Source of the DNA: CAYSYN01 sp964447735
Lineage (GTDB): Bacteria; Patescibacteriota; Minisyncoccia; Minisyncoccales; GBS-2
Direction: 5' to 3'
Length of the DNA: 23,724 nt
NCBI GenBank assembly: GCA_964447735.1
Contig: CAYUTJ010000007.1
Coordinates: 1-23,724, forward strand
Below are positions 1-8,104 of this stretch, piece by piece. Positions within the stretch are counted from its first letter, which is position 1, and each line of letters opens with the position of its first letter. Made by a program: the position numbers and the translations under genes. The notes below the pieces were generated by a model, which was given only the letters and a program-made list of their open reading frames with translations, ran no database searches and had not been told where the DNA came from.

Positions 1-2381
1 AGAGCTATTTCTTTTGCTTTTTCTTTTGAAATTGAAGTTTCGACTTCAATTTTATCTCTTACTTTTCCATTAACTTGAATCACTAAAGTAATTTTTTCCT
101 CTTTGATTAATTTTTCATCGTATCTTGGCCAAAAATTTAGAAAGATTGATTTTTTATGGCCCATTTTTTGCCAGATTTCTTCTGTAATGTGGGGAGCAAA
201 AGGAGATAGAAGTTTTAAAAAATCCTCAAAAATACTTTTTTGAATTCGCTTTTCTTTTTCTAATTCATTCGCAAAAATCATTAATTGAGAAATTGCAGTG
301 TTGAATTTAAAATTCTCAATATCTTCTGTAACTTTCTTTATTGTCTTGTGTAAAAGCGAAATTAACTTTAAATTTTGAATCTTAACATTTGAACTAACTT
401 TAAATTGCATCTTCCAAACTCTTTCTAAAAATCTCCTAGCTCCTACTACTCCCTTTTCTTGCCAAGCTATTCTTTGATCGAAAGGTCCCATGAACATTTC
501 ATAAATTCTTAAACTATCTGCACCATACTTTTTGCAAATATCATCTGGATTGACAACGTTTCCGTATCTTTTTGACATTTTCCTCGAATCAGGCCCCAAG
601 ACAATTCCTACAGATTTTAATCTCAAAAAGGGTTCTTTTGTTGAAACAACTCCAATATCGTATAAAAATTTATGCCAAAATCTCGCATAAATTAAATGCC
701 TTGTTGCATGCTCTGCTCCTCCAACATAAAGGTCAACTGGCATCCAATATCTTTCTTTCTTTTTTGAAACTAATTCTTTTTTATTTTTGGGATCGATGTA
801 TCTCAAATAATACCAGCAAGAACCCGCCCATTGGGGCATTGTGTTGGTTTCTCTTTTAGCAACAGAACCGCATTTTGGACATTTTGTATTCACCCATTTT
901 TCAATTTTTGCCAAAGGGGATTCTCCCGTTCCTGTAGGTTCATAATATTTAACTTTTGGAAGTAAAACTGGCAAATCTTTTTCTGGAACACAAATCCAAC
1001 CAGGATTTAACAATTCTCCTTTATTAAATTCTCCTTTTTTATATTTCTTTTCTAAAATTTTCTTTTTGCAGTTTTCACAAAAAACTAAAGGAAAAGGTTC
1101 TCCCCAATACCTCTGTCTTGCAAAAACCCAATCTCTAAGTTTGTAATACACTTTTCTTTTTCCAATACCCTTTTTCTCTAACCAATCTGCCATTTTTTCT
1201 TTAGCTTCTCTCGATGAAAGCTGTGAAAATTTTCCAGAGTTTATTAAGATTCCTTCTCCTGTATAGCATTCATTCTCTTTTTGCCCTCCCTCAATCACCT
1301 TTTTGATCTTTAAATTAAATTTTTTTGCAAATTCAAAATCCCTTTCATCATGAGCTGGAACTGCCATTACTGAACCGGTTGCATAATCTGCCAAGACATA
1401 CTCAGAAACAAAAATGGGGATTTTTTCTTTGTTGAAAGGATTTTCAGCTAAAATGCCCTCAATTTTTATTCCAGTTTTTTCTTTCTCTCTCTCTTCTGCT
1501 AATTTTGCTTCAACTTCTTTTTTATATTTTTCAATTTCTTTGTAGTTTTTAATTTTATCTTTTAATTTTTCTAAAATTTTATTCTCTGGAGCTAAAACAA
1601 CATAGGTCATTCCAAAAACAGTATCAATCCTTGTAGTAAAAACTTTAATTTTTTCTTTCAATTCTCGACCGTTAGCAAAAACTTTCATTTCAAATTCCAC
1701 TCCTTCTGATTTTCCAATCCAATCTTTTTGCATTTTTATTATGTTCTCTGGCCACTTCAAATCTTTCAAATCTTTCAATAATCTTTCAGCATACTTTGTA
1801 ATTTTTATTACCCATTGCCTCAAAGGCTTTTTTTCAACGATAGTCCCGCATCTTTCGCATCTTCCTCTTTCTAAATCTTCATTTGCCAATCCTGTTTTGC
1901 AAGAAGGACACCAGTTTATAGGTTCGAAACTTTCAAAAACTAAACCTCTTTTAAACATTTGCAAAAATATCCATTGAGTCCACTTGTAATAATTAGGATC
2001 TGTAGTATTAATTTCTCTTGACCAATCGTAAGTAAAACCAATCTTTGAAAGTTGTCTTTTAAAATTTTTTATGTTTTTCTTTACCGCTATTTCAGGGTGA
2101 ATTTTATGCTTTATTGCGTAATTTTCAGCAGGCAATCCAAAAGCATCCCAACCCATAGGATGCAAAATATTATATCCTTGCATCATTTTCATTCTGGCTA
2201 TAATATCTGTCGCGATATACCCTCTAACATGTCCGACATGAAGCCCAGCCCCTGATGGATAGGGAAACATATCAAGACAATAGAACTTTGGTTTTTTTGA
2301 AATATCTTTTGTCTTATAAATTCCAGAATCTTCCCAAATTTCCTGCCACTTTTTTTCAATTTTTCGAGGATTGTATTTCAT
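1..2381 (-). CDS. leuS: Leucyl-tRNA synthetase (LeuRS), C-terminus cut by window edge
   Basis: My reading of the minus strand gives about 793 codons from the ATG at 2379-2381 to the left edge with no stop. It charges tRNA-Leu in the cytoplasm and hydrolyses mischarged amino acids in its CP1 editing domain. Visible motifs: the class I signature HVGH within 'SGAGLHVGHVRGY' near the N-terminus; a zinc knuckle 'CPSCKTG...CERCG'; the editing-domain stretch 'TRIDTVFGMTYV'; a second CxxC pair ('CENC', 'CPKCG') in the catalytic core; 'KMSKRYGN' (codons near 555-580); and the anticodon-binding domain with 'APHITEEIW'. The last residues visible ('VNGKVRDKIEVE') belong to the C-terminal domain of bacterial LeuRS, so I estimate only about 20-30 residues are missing. 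It begins 33 nt after the NTPase gene stop and is probably co-transcribed. No Shine-Dalgarno is visible; a weak TAAATT box sits 7 nt before the ATG. Confidence 0.97.
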   Translation of the reverse strand, partial: MKYNPRKIEKKWQEIWEDSGIYKTKDISKKPKFYCLDMFPYPSGAGLHVGHVRGYIATDIIARMKMMQGYNILHPMGWDAFGLPAENYAIKHKIHPEIAVKKNIKNFKRQLSKIGFTYDWSREINTTDPNYYKWTQWIFLQMFKRGLVFESFEPINWCPSCKTGLANEDLERGRCERCGTIVEKKPLRQWVIKITKYAERLLKDLKDLKWPENIIKMQKDWIGKSEGVEFEMKVFANGRELKEKIKVFTTRIDTVFGMTYVVLAPENKILEKLKDKIKNYKEIEKYKKEVEAKLAEEREKEKTGIKIEGILAENPFNKEKIPIFVSEYVLADYATGSVMAVPAHDERDFEFAKKFNLKIKKVIEGGQKENECYTGEGILINSGKFSQLSSREAKEKMADWLEKKGIGKRKVYYKLRDWVFARQRYWGEPFPLVFCENCKKKILEKKYKKGEFNKGELLNPGWICVPEKDLPVLLPKVKYYEPTGTGESPLAKIEKWVNTKCPKCGSVAKRETNTMPQWAGSCWYYLRYIDPKNKKELVSKKKERYWMPVDLYVGGAEHATRHLIYARFWHKFLYDIGVVSTKEPFLRLKSVGIVLGPDSRKMSKRYGNVVNPDDICKKYGADSLRIYEMFMGPFDQRIAWQEKGVVGARRFLERVWKMQFKVSSNVKIQNLKLISLLHKTIKKVTEDIENFKFNTAISQLMIFANELEKEKRIQKSIFEDFLKLLSPFAPHITEEIWQKMGHKKSIFLNFWPRYDEKLIKEEKITLVIQVNGKVRDKIEVETSISKEKAKEIA

Positions 2382-2414
2382 ATTTTTAAATTTACCAATA
2401 AAGTGGGGAATTTT

Positions 2415-2972
2415 CTATAAATCTTTTTTAATTTCTTCTAAAATTTTTTGAACTCTTTTTTTAACTGACATTTTGGGAACGGTTATAACTTTGTATCCCA
2501 AATCTTGATAAGTTTTTCTTAAAAGTTTATTTAGTTTTTTTATTGTTTTCCCATTCTCAATTCTAGCGTAATCTCTTTTTAAAGGAAGTTGTTCTAGAAA
2601 AAATACTTTTTTATAAATTTTTCTTTTACAATGTTTTAAAATTTCTTTGGGATCTAATCCACAAATTTGATAATAAGCAATACTATCTGGAAGTGCTCTA
2701 TCAAAAAAGACAATTTTGTCTTTAGGAGCCTTCTTTAACATTTTTAAATTTAACTTAAACACTTTTTTCTGAAATTCGGCTTCGTCAGCTCTTATCTCTT
2801 CTATTCTCTTACCTCTTGCTATTTCCTGATCAATTAAAATTCTGGCTGCTTCAGGAAAAGTAAGGTAGCCTAATTTTGCCAATTCTTCAATCACGGTTGT
2901 CTTCCCAGAAGAAGGACCTCCAGTAATTACATACCATTGAGGAGTTTTAAAACTTGAACTTCTCTTTCTCAT
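2415..2972 (-). CDS. AAA_28-type P-loop NTPase (NadR/Ttd14-like ATPase or kinase domain)
   Basis: The protein is 185 residues from the ATG at 2972. A TTG at 2990 would add six residues, but ATG is the more likely start. It has a Walker A 'GGPSSGKTT' very near the N-terminus and 'FPEAARILID' as in the AAA_28 family. It also has a Walker B-like 'VFFDRALPDSIAYY' in mid-protein and a C-terminal 'FFLEQLPLKRDYARIE' lid-like segment rich in Lys/Arg. The family is known for small ATPases related to the ribosylnicotinamide kinase part of NadR; the substrate cannot be read from sequence. It lies between the 158-residue unknown and leuS on the same strand. The start region abuts the scaffold gap. If the contigs are joined through their shared 18 nt, an in-frame TGA lies just upstream, so the gene is complete. 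Confidence 0.85.
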   Translation of the reverse strand: MRKRSSSFKTPQWYVITGGPSSGKTTVIEELAKLGYLTFPEAARILIDQEIARGKRIEEIRADEAEFQKKVFKLNLKMLKKAPKDKIVFFDRALPDSIAYYQICGLDPKEILKHCKRKIYKKVFFLEQLPLKRDYARIENGKTIKKLNKLLRKTYQDLGYKVITVPKMSVKKRVQKILEEIKKDL

Positions 2973-2976
2973 TTTT

Positions 2977-3112
2977 TGAGAATAACTCAAAATANNNNNN
3001 NNNNNNNNNNNNNNNNNNNNNNNNNNNNNNNNNNNNNNNNNNNNNNNNNNNNNNNNNNNNNNNNNNNNNNNNNNNNNNNNNNNNNNNNNNNNNNTGAGAA
3101 TAACTCAAAATA
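2977..3112. repeat. 18-nt direct duplication flanking the N gap (unmerged contig overlap)
   Basis: The 18 bases before the Ns (2977-2994, 'tgagaataactcaaaata') are repeated exactly after them (3095-3112). Because one copy is the very end of the left contig and the other the very start of the right contig, this looks like one locus represented twice. With the preceding Ts the left copy forms a 7-bp inverted repeat (TTTTGAG, loop AATAA, CTCAAAA). Confidence 0.8.
2995..3094. other. Assembly gap, 100 Ns
   Basis: A run of exactly 100 Ns, the conventional placeholder for a gap of unknown size. The flanking 18-nt identity suggests the true distance is nil. The 71 nt after the second copy (3113-3183) contain no gene or clear terminator. 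Confidence 0.95.
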
Positions 3113-3183
3113 TCTGATAATCAAAATAAAGCACAATATCATTTGAGCCGGGGGTTATTGTTTTTTTCGTCTTTCATCTATTT

Positions 3184-3660
3184 CTAATAAAAAATTGAGG
3201 AGTCAAAGGACTCCTTAAAAAAGATAGAAAAAGGGGATGGTGAAAGAGCAATTGCTATTTTTTCTATCTGATTAGGTGATTTATGAAAGGTAATTGAAAC
3301 TTCTTTTGAAACTCCAATAGGATTTTTTGGTGCTCCTTTGAGTATTAATTTGTCTTCTCTTTGGTATACTTTACACTCTTCGATAATTAACGTTTCTTTG
3401 GCCTCTTTAGAATGGATACTGACAATCACTCTCTTTATTCCATCTTCGGACTTATGTAAACTCAGAAGAATATATTCTTCAACTTGAAAAACTTTTTTGG
3501 TTCCATTGGAACGCCTTTGTTCTTTTAAAGGTTTCTCTGGTCTCCCTTCAAAGATTAACTTGTTTTCTTTGAATTGTGTTTGATAGTCTCCGATGACAAC
3601 AGTATTCAAAGTATAATCTCTATTTTTTAATCCATCAACTATTACTAACTTTTTTCCCAA
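3184..3660 (-). CDS. Hypothetical protein with internal two-fold repeat
   Basis: The protein has 158 residues and I do not recognise its family. It has no signal peptide or membrane segment, so it is predicted to be cytoplasmic, and it is beta-rich with alternating hydrophobic residues. Two halves look homologous: residues ~20-90 ('VVIGDYQTQFKENKLIFEGRP', then 'YILLSLHKSEDGIKRVIVSI') and ~91-145 ('LIIEECKVYQREDKLILKGAP', then 'VSITFHKSPNQIEKIAIAL'). The only usual start is TTG at 3660: the frame stays open upstream to a TAA near 3700 without ATG or GTG. An AGAAGGGG stretch 5 nt upstream could act as a ribosome binding site. It lies between metG and the NTPase on the same strand. The coding call rests on length, the repeat and the context. 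Confidence 0.65.
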   Translation of the reverse strand: MGKKLVIVDGLKNRDYTLNTVVIGDYQTQFKENKLIFEGRPEKPLKEQRRSNGTKKVFQVEEYILLSLHKSEDGIKRVIVSIHSKEAKETLIIEECKVYQREDKLILKGAPKNPIGVSKEVSITFHKSPNQIEKIAIALSPSPFSIFFKESFDSSIFY

Positions 3661-3666
3661 GCCATC

Positions 3667-3679
3667 CCCTTCTGAAGGG
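3667..3679. repeat. Short perfect inverted repeat before the 158-residue unknown
   Basis: CCCTTC-T-GAAGGG is a 6-bp inverted repeat. On the plus strand it is followed by TGC and six Ts, which resembles an intrinsic terminator, but no plus-strand gene ends here. On the minus strand it would fold over the possible ribosome binding site (AGAAGGGG) of the TTG-started gene at 3660, or mark the end of the metG message. The function is uncertain. Confidence 0.3.
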
Positions 3680-3717
3680 TGCTTTTTTATATTAGCAAAT
3701 TAGAAAAGTAAAAACAA

Positions 3718-5157
3718 TTAAATTTTGGGAAATAAAATTTCGGGTTTTTGAAGTTTAATTTGCTTTAAAATCTTTTGTGAAGTTTGAGGCAAAAAAGGAT
3801 TTAAAATTTGAGCTATTTCTCTCAAAATCGAAATTAAATCTTTAACTATTTTTTCTTTTCCTTTCTCCCAAGGTCTGGTTTTATCAATGTAAGAATTGAC
3901 AAAAGAAATTAAACTCCAAATTGCATTTAAGGCTTCATTAAACTTAAAATCTTCCATTTTCTTTTTGACTTCTCTCTTAGTTTTTAAAAGCCTTTTTTCA
4001 ATTCTTTTGTCTTTGAAAGTGACCTTCTTTTTAATTTGAATTTTTAACTTCTTTTGCAAACTTACAATTCGCATTGCCAAATTTCCCAATTCATTTGCTA
4101 AGTCAAAATTGTATCTCCTTTTAAATTTTTCAAAAGTAAAATCTATGTCCTCAAAAGGAGAACCTTCTCTTAAAAGAAAATATCTTAAAGGATCTGACCC
4201 ATGCTTTTCAATCAAATCAAGTGGGTTAATAATATTCCCCAAGGATTTTGACATCTTTTTTCCTTCAACGGTAATAAATCCATGGACAAAAATTACCTTT
4301 GGTAATTCAATCTTGGCACTCAAAAGCATTGCTGGCCAATAAATTGCGTGGAATCTCAAAATATCCTTGCCTATTAATTGAATATCAGCTGGCCAATACT
4401 TTTTAAATTTTTTCTCATCTCTTCCATAACCCAAAGCTGAAATATAATTCGTTAAAGCATCAAACCAAACATAAATAATTTGATTTTTATCTCCTGGAAC
4501 TGGTATTCCCCATCCTCTCATTCTTTTTTTTGATCTTGAAATTGAAAAATCCTCAAGGCCTGATCTTATAAGACTTAAAATTTCATTTTTTCGCTCTTTT
4601 GGAATTACTTTTAATTTATCTTGAGTAATAATCTTTTCTAATTCTTTTTGATATTTTGAAAGTCTGAAAAAATAATTTTCCTCTGAAATTCTTTGTGGCT
4701 TTTTTAAATGAATGGGGCAAACTCCCTTTTTTAAATCCTTCTCTTTAAGAAAGGCCTCGCATTCTTTACAATAAAGTCCAGTGTATTTTTTCTTATAAAT
4801 ATCTCCTGATTTTTGACATTTTAGCCAGAGTTTTTTCACTCCTGGCCAATGAATTTTTTTGTTCGTAGTTCGAATAAAATAATCAAAAGAAATATCTAAT
4901 TTTTTCCAAACTAACTTTGCAAAATTTGCATTTTGATCTACGAATTCTTTAGGTAAAATTCCTCTTTTTTCTGCTGCCAAAACATTCTTTTGAGCATTCT
5001 CATCAGTTCCCGTTAAGAAAAAAACATCTTTTCCCAAATTCCTTTGATATCTTGCGATAACATCAGCTAAGATTTTCTCTAAGCAATGGCCCAAATGAAC
5101 GGGGGCGTTAACATAATCAATTGCAGTTGTGATGTAAAATTTTCCTCTTTTTGGCAT
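3718..5157 (-). CDS. metG: Methionyl-tRNA synthetase (MetRS), short form
   Basis: The protein has 479 residues. It charges initiator and elongator tRNA-Met in the cytoplasm. Visible: 'TTAIDYVNAPVHLGH' with HLGH at 21-24; a zinc knuckle C130-x2-C133 ... C147-x2-H150, a CCCH set as in Thermus-type MetRS; 'WFDALTNYISALGY' (231-244) of the methionine pocket; 'LIGKDILRFHAIYWPA' (261-276); and KMSKS at 301-305. A helical anticodon-binding domain follows ('ELGNLAMRI', 'NSYIDKTRPWE'). It ends without the C-terminal tRNA-binding (Trbp111-like) domain of longer MetRS. It begins 24 nt after rsmI ends. A perfect TATAAT lies 7 nt before the ATG, so it may also be transcribed on its own as a leaderless message. 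Confidence 0.98.
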   Translation of the reverse strand: MPKRGKFYITTAIDYVNAPVHLGHCLEKILADVIARYQRNLGKDVFFLTGTDENAQKNVLAAEKRGILPKEFVDQNANFAKLVWKKLDISFDYFIRTTNKKIHWPGVKKLWLKCQKSGDIYKKKYTGLYCKECEAFLKEKDLKKGVCPIHLKKPQRISEENYFFRLSKYQKELEKIITQDKLKVIPKERKNEILSLIRSGLEDFSISRSKKRMRGWGIPVPGDKNQIIYVWFDALTNYISALGYGRDEKKFKKYWPADIQLIGKDILRFHAIYWPAMLLSAKIELPKVIFVHGFITVEGKKMSKSLGNIINPLDLIEKHGSDPLRYFLLREGSPFEDIDFTFEKFKRRYNFDLANELGNLAMRIVSLQKKLKIQIKKKVTFKDKRIEKRLLKTKREVKKKMEDFKFNEALNAIWSLISFVNSYIDKTRPWEKGKEKIVKDLISILREIAQILNPFLPQTSQKILKQIKLQKPEILFPKI

Positions 5158-5164
5158 ATTTTAA

Positions 5165-5170
5165 ATTATA
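5165..5170 (-). promoter_or_regulatory. Candidate -10 box for metG (leaderless)
   Basis: On the minus strand TATAAT is followed by 7 nt (TTAAAAT) and then the metG ATG, so a start site 7 nt downstream would coincide with the initiation codon. It lies in the 24-nt gap after rsmI. The -35 match is poor (TTGTTA at 19-nt spacing). Confidence 0.4.
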
Positions 5171-5181
5171 CTATTTGATTT

Positions 5182-5853
5182 TTATTTTTTAACAATTACT
5201 ACAAATTCTCCTTTTGTTTTGTCATTTTTAATTTTTTCTATCACCTTATCGATTTTTCCCCTATAAATTGTTTCAAACTTTTTTGTCATTTCCCTTGCTA
5301 CAACTACTTCAAGGTCTGGATTTTCCGCTTTTAGTTCATTTAAAGTTTTCAAAATCCTATAAGGTGATTCATAAAAAATTACAGGATATTTTGAATTTAA
5401 AATTTCTTCAAAAAATTTCTTTCTCTTTTTCTTTTTTGGGGGGAAACCTAAAAATAAAAATTTATCCATAAAAAAACCAGAAATTGAAGCTGCGCAAGTT
5501 ATTGCGCAAGGACCTGGAATGGGAACAACTTTGACAGAATTTCCTAAAATTTGGACTATTTTTTCTATTAATTTTCCTCCAGGATCTGAAACTCCTGGAG
5601 TCCCAGAATCTGAAACTAAAGCTAAATTTTTTCCCTTTTTTAAAAGATCGATAATTTCTTTTATCCTTTTTAATTTTGAATGTTGATGATAACTTAAAGT
5701 TTTCTTTTTTATTTGATAGTAATTTAAAAGTTTTTGAGTCCTTCTTGTATCTTCGCATAAAATTAAATCAACTTCCTTTAAAATCCTTAAAGCTCTCAAA
5801 CTTATATCTTCTAAATTCCCAATTGGAGTAGCTACAATGTAAAGAATAGACAT
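5182..5853 (-). CDS. rsmI: 16S rRNA (cytidine1402-2'-O)-methyltransferase RsmI
   Basis: The protein has 223 residues, and uses SAM to 2'-O-methylate C1402 in the decoding centre of 16S rRNA. It has the tetrapyrrole-methylase fold with the RsmI hallmarks: 'ATPIGNLEDISLRALRIL' (8-25), 'CEDTRRTQKLL' (33-43), 'ALVSDSGTPGVSDPG' (78-92), 'VPIPGPCAITCA' and 'FLGFPPKK', then 'FYESPYRI' and 'VVVAREMTKKFE'. It is somewhat shorter than the roughly 280-residue E. coli protein, ending soon after the core fold ('GEFVVIVKK'). Its ATG overlaps the stop of the upstream AI-2E family gene (TAATG), indicating translational coupling, and metG follows 24 nt later. Confidence 0.96.
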   Translation of the reverse strand: MSILYIVATPIGNLEDISLRALRILKEVDLILCEDTRRTQKLLNYYQIKKKTLSYHQHSKLKRIKEIIDLLKKGKNLALVSDSGTPGVSDPGGKLIEKIVQILGNSVKVVPIPGPCAITCAASISGFFMDKFLFLGFPPKKKKRKKFFEEILNSKYPVIFYESPYRILKTLNELKAENPDLEVVVAREMTKKFETIYRGKIDKVIEKIKNDKTKGEFVVIVKK

Positions 5854-6845
5854 TACTCTTTGAAAATTTCTTGTAAAACTTTAAAGAAAATACCAGCTAA
5901 AGGCACAGCCAAAATTGCTCCTCCCAATCCTAAAAGTTTTCCCCCAATCAAAAGAGAAATCATTACCAAAAAGGGGGGCAGTCCTATGAATTTTTGTCCT
6001 AAAATTGGAGCTAAAACATTGGCTTCAATTTGTTGAATTAAGATAAACAAAATCAAAATGAATACTCCTTTAAAAAGGGAGTCAACCGCAGCAAAAACAA
6101 AAATTAAAATCCCAGCTATGATCGGGCCTAAAATCGGAATGAAATCTAAAACTCCAGCTAAAACAGATAAAGAAATCGGATAATTAACTCTTAAAACTAA
6201 AAGAGAAATGAAAGTTGCAATTCCCACATAAAAACAAATCAAAATTCTAGCTCCAAACCAAAGAGAAATTTTTTCTTTGGCATCTTGCCAAATTTTTAAA
6301 ATCCACTCTCCTCTTTCAGTCGAAACTTGAGAAATTATTTTTTCTACTCCTTCTTTTTCTAAAGAAAGAAACAACGCCAAAGAAATTATCGAAAAAGCAG
6401 CGAAAACACCACCAAAAAGAGCAGAAATGGTGGAGGCTATATTTTTCGAGGCTTTTAGCAACCAATCCTGAACTGCCTTACTTAATTCTTCAAAAGTCTC
6501 AAAAGTAATTACTCCTATAGCTTTTAAAGATGGCGAAATTTTTTCAAAATACTGGGGAAAAAAATTGATAAAGTTTTGAATTTCAGTAAAAAGAGGTTTG
6601 GAGAAAAAATAAATTAGAAAGAAAAAGAAAGAAAAAGAAAGAAAATAAGTTAAAAGAGTAGACAGCGTTCTGGGAATTTTCTTTTTTGATAAAAAATCTA
6701 TTGGTCTTTCAAAAAGAACAGAAATTACAAATGCATACAGAATCCAAAGTAAAATTTCTCTCACCTGATATAAAAAATAAAAAAGTAAAATTGAAATTGC
6801 GATTTTGAAGATAGTTTTAATGGAAACATCTAATGGTTTTGTCAT
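5853..6845 (-). CDS. AI-2E family (PerM/UPF0118) membrane transporter
   Basis: The protein has 330 residues and is an inner-membrane protein. N-terminal hydrophobic helices (about residues 10-40 and 60-90) are followed by a soluble helical segment (~90-180), then a C-terminal membrane bundle with 'GILDFIPILGP'-type motif (here 'AGVLDFIPILGPIIAGI') and the end 'GGAILAVPLAGIFF'. These are hallmarks of the AI-2E/PerM family. Family members have been linked to autoinducer export, Na+/H+ antiport or other transport; the substrate cannot be inferred here. It overlaps the M16 peptidase gene by 4 nt (ATGA) and rsmI by 1 nt (TAATG). Confidence 0.92.
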   Translation of the reverse strand: MTKPLDVSIKTIFKIAISILLFYFLYQVREILLWILYAFVISVLFERPIDFLSKKKIPRTLSTLLTYFLSFSFFFFLIYFFSKPLFTEIQNFINFFPQYFEKISPSLKAIGVITFETFEELSKAVQDWLLKASKNIASTISALFGGVFAAFSIISLALFLSLEKEGVEKIISQVSTERGEWILKIWQDAKEKISLWFGARILICFYVGIATFISLLVLRVNYPISLSVLAGVLDFIPILGPIIAGILIFVFAAVDSLFKGVFILILFILIQQIEANVLAPILGQKFIGLPPFLVMISLLIGGKLLGLGGAILAVPLAGIFFKVLQEIFKE

Positions 6846-8104
6846 ATTTTTAAAATTTTCTCAAATTTCTCTTTTCTTTCAAAGGGACCGACTAGAGCCA
6901 AATTCAACTTTTTTGATTTAAAAATCTGCTTGGCAAAATCTTTAATCTGAGAAAGAGAAATCCTTTCTATTTTTTTGAAAATTTCTTCTGGAGATAAAAT
7001 TCTATTTTCTAGTAGTTCTTGGGAAGCAAAAAAGATTGCTCTCGCATCAGAAGATTCTAACAATAAACTCATCTTGCCTTTCAAATTGTCCTTTGCTTTT
7101 CTTAATTCACTCAAGGATAGATTCTGTGAGATTTTTTTATACTCTTTTAAGATTTCTAAAATCCCTTTTTCTGTACTCTCTATTCTCAAACCAGCTGAAG
7201 TAGCTAAATATCCTGAATCTAAATCTGAATAGGATTCAGTCTTGATATAATAAGCAATTCCCATCTTTTCTCTAATTTTCTGGAAAAGCCTTGAACTCAT
7301 CATTCCTCCTAGAATTGTGGCTAATACATCTTGAACGTATCTTCTTTTATCAAAAAGGTTTACTCCTTTCACTCCCAAAATCAAATGGGCTTGATCTGTT
7401 TTTTTCTTTTTTAAGATTAAATTGGGTCTTTTTTGATTTTCAACTAATTTTGCCCTCTCTCTCCATTTCCCAATGCTAACTTTTTTAAAATATTTTTTTA
7501 TCTTCAAAAAAGCTTCTTTCATCTTAAAATTGCCAGCAATTGCTAAAACAATGTTCCCGGCAACATACTGAGTTTTCATATAATTTAATAGTTTCTCCCT
7601 AGTTATTTTTCGAATCGTCTCTTTCTCTCCAGCTATTGGCCAACCTGCTGGTTGATCGCCATAAAGAGTTTTCAACCAAAGATTAGAAACTAAACTCATT
7701 GGGTTATCGTTTATCATGTTGATCTCTTCTTCAATCACTCCTTTTTCTTTCTCGATTTCTTCTTGAGGAAAAATTGAATTTAAAAGAATATCTGACACCC
7801 AATCTAAAGCTAAATTTAATTTTTCTGCAGATACTTTAGCAAAATATCCTGTATACTCTTGGGAAGTGAAAGCATTATAAATTCCACCAACTCTATCTAA
7901 AACTTCAGCCACCTCTCTCGGAGTTGGTCTTTTCTTTGTTCCTTTAAAATACATGTGTTCTAGAAAATGGGAAATGCCCTGTTCTTCTCTTTTTTCATAT
8001 TTTGAACCCGTTCCCACCAATACTAAAACAGTTAAAGATTCACTATCTTTTTGGGGAATTAAAATTACTCTCAATCCATTTCTAAATTGAATTTTTTTAA
8101 ACAC
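6842..8104 (-). CDS. M16 family (insulinase/processing-peptidase-like) zinc peptidase
   Basis: The protein has 420 residues. The inverted zinc motif HxxEH is at 46-50 (H46, catalytic E49, H50, in 'GISHFLEHMYFKGT'), with the third ligand expected in 'VIEEEI' (~123-128). 'RVGGIYNAFTSQEYTGYFAK' (71-90) is also typical of the family. The second half ('LGVKGVNLFDKRRY', 'ILGGMMSSRLFQKIREKMGIAYYI') is the inactive M16_C domain that closes the chamber. There is no signal peptide, so it is probably a cytoplasmic oligopeptidase. It starts with GTG that overlaps the dodecin-like gene stop (TAGTG) and ends in an ATGA overlap with the AI-2E gene, so it is translationally coupled on both sides. Confidence 0.95.
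   Translation of the reverse strand: MFKKIQFRNGLRVILIPQKDSESLTVLVLVGTGSKYEKREEQGISHFLEHMYFKGTKKRPTPREVAEVLDRVGGIYNAFTSQEYTGYFAKVSAEKLNLALDWVSDILLNSIFPQEEIEKEKGVIEEEINMINDNPMSLVSNLWLKTLYGDQPAGWPIAGEKETIRKITREKLLNYMKTQYVAGNIVLAIAGNFKMKEAFLKIKKYFKKVSIGKWRERAKLVENQKRPNLILKKKKTDQAHLILGVKGVNLFDKRRYVQDVLATILGGMMSSRLFQKIREKMGIAYYIKTESYSDLDSGYLATSAGLRIESTEKGILEILKEYKKISQNLSLSELRKAKDNLKGKMSLLLESSDARAIFFASQELLENRILSPEEIFKKIERISLSQIKDFAKQIFKSKKLNLALVGPFERKEKFEKILKI

Noticed and set aside
572..859. Plus-strand open frame of 95 codons opposite leuS
   Set aside because: It is the antisense shadow of a well-supported leuS frame; no ribosome binding site and no recognisable protein. The same holds for other plus-strand frames at 1741-2255, 4109-4342, 6975-7479, 8619-9629, 12415-12672 and 13492-16129.
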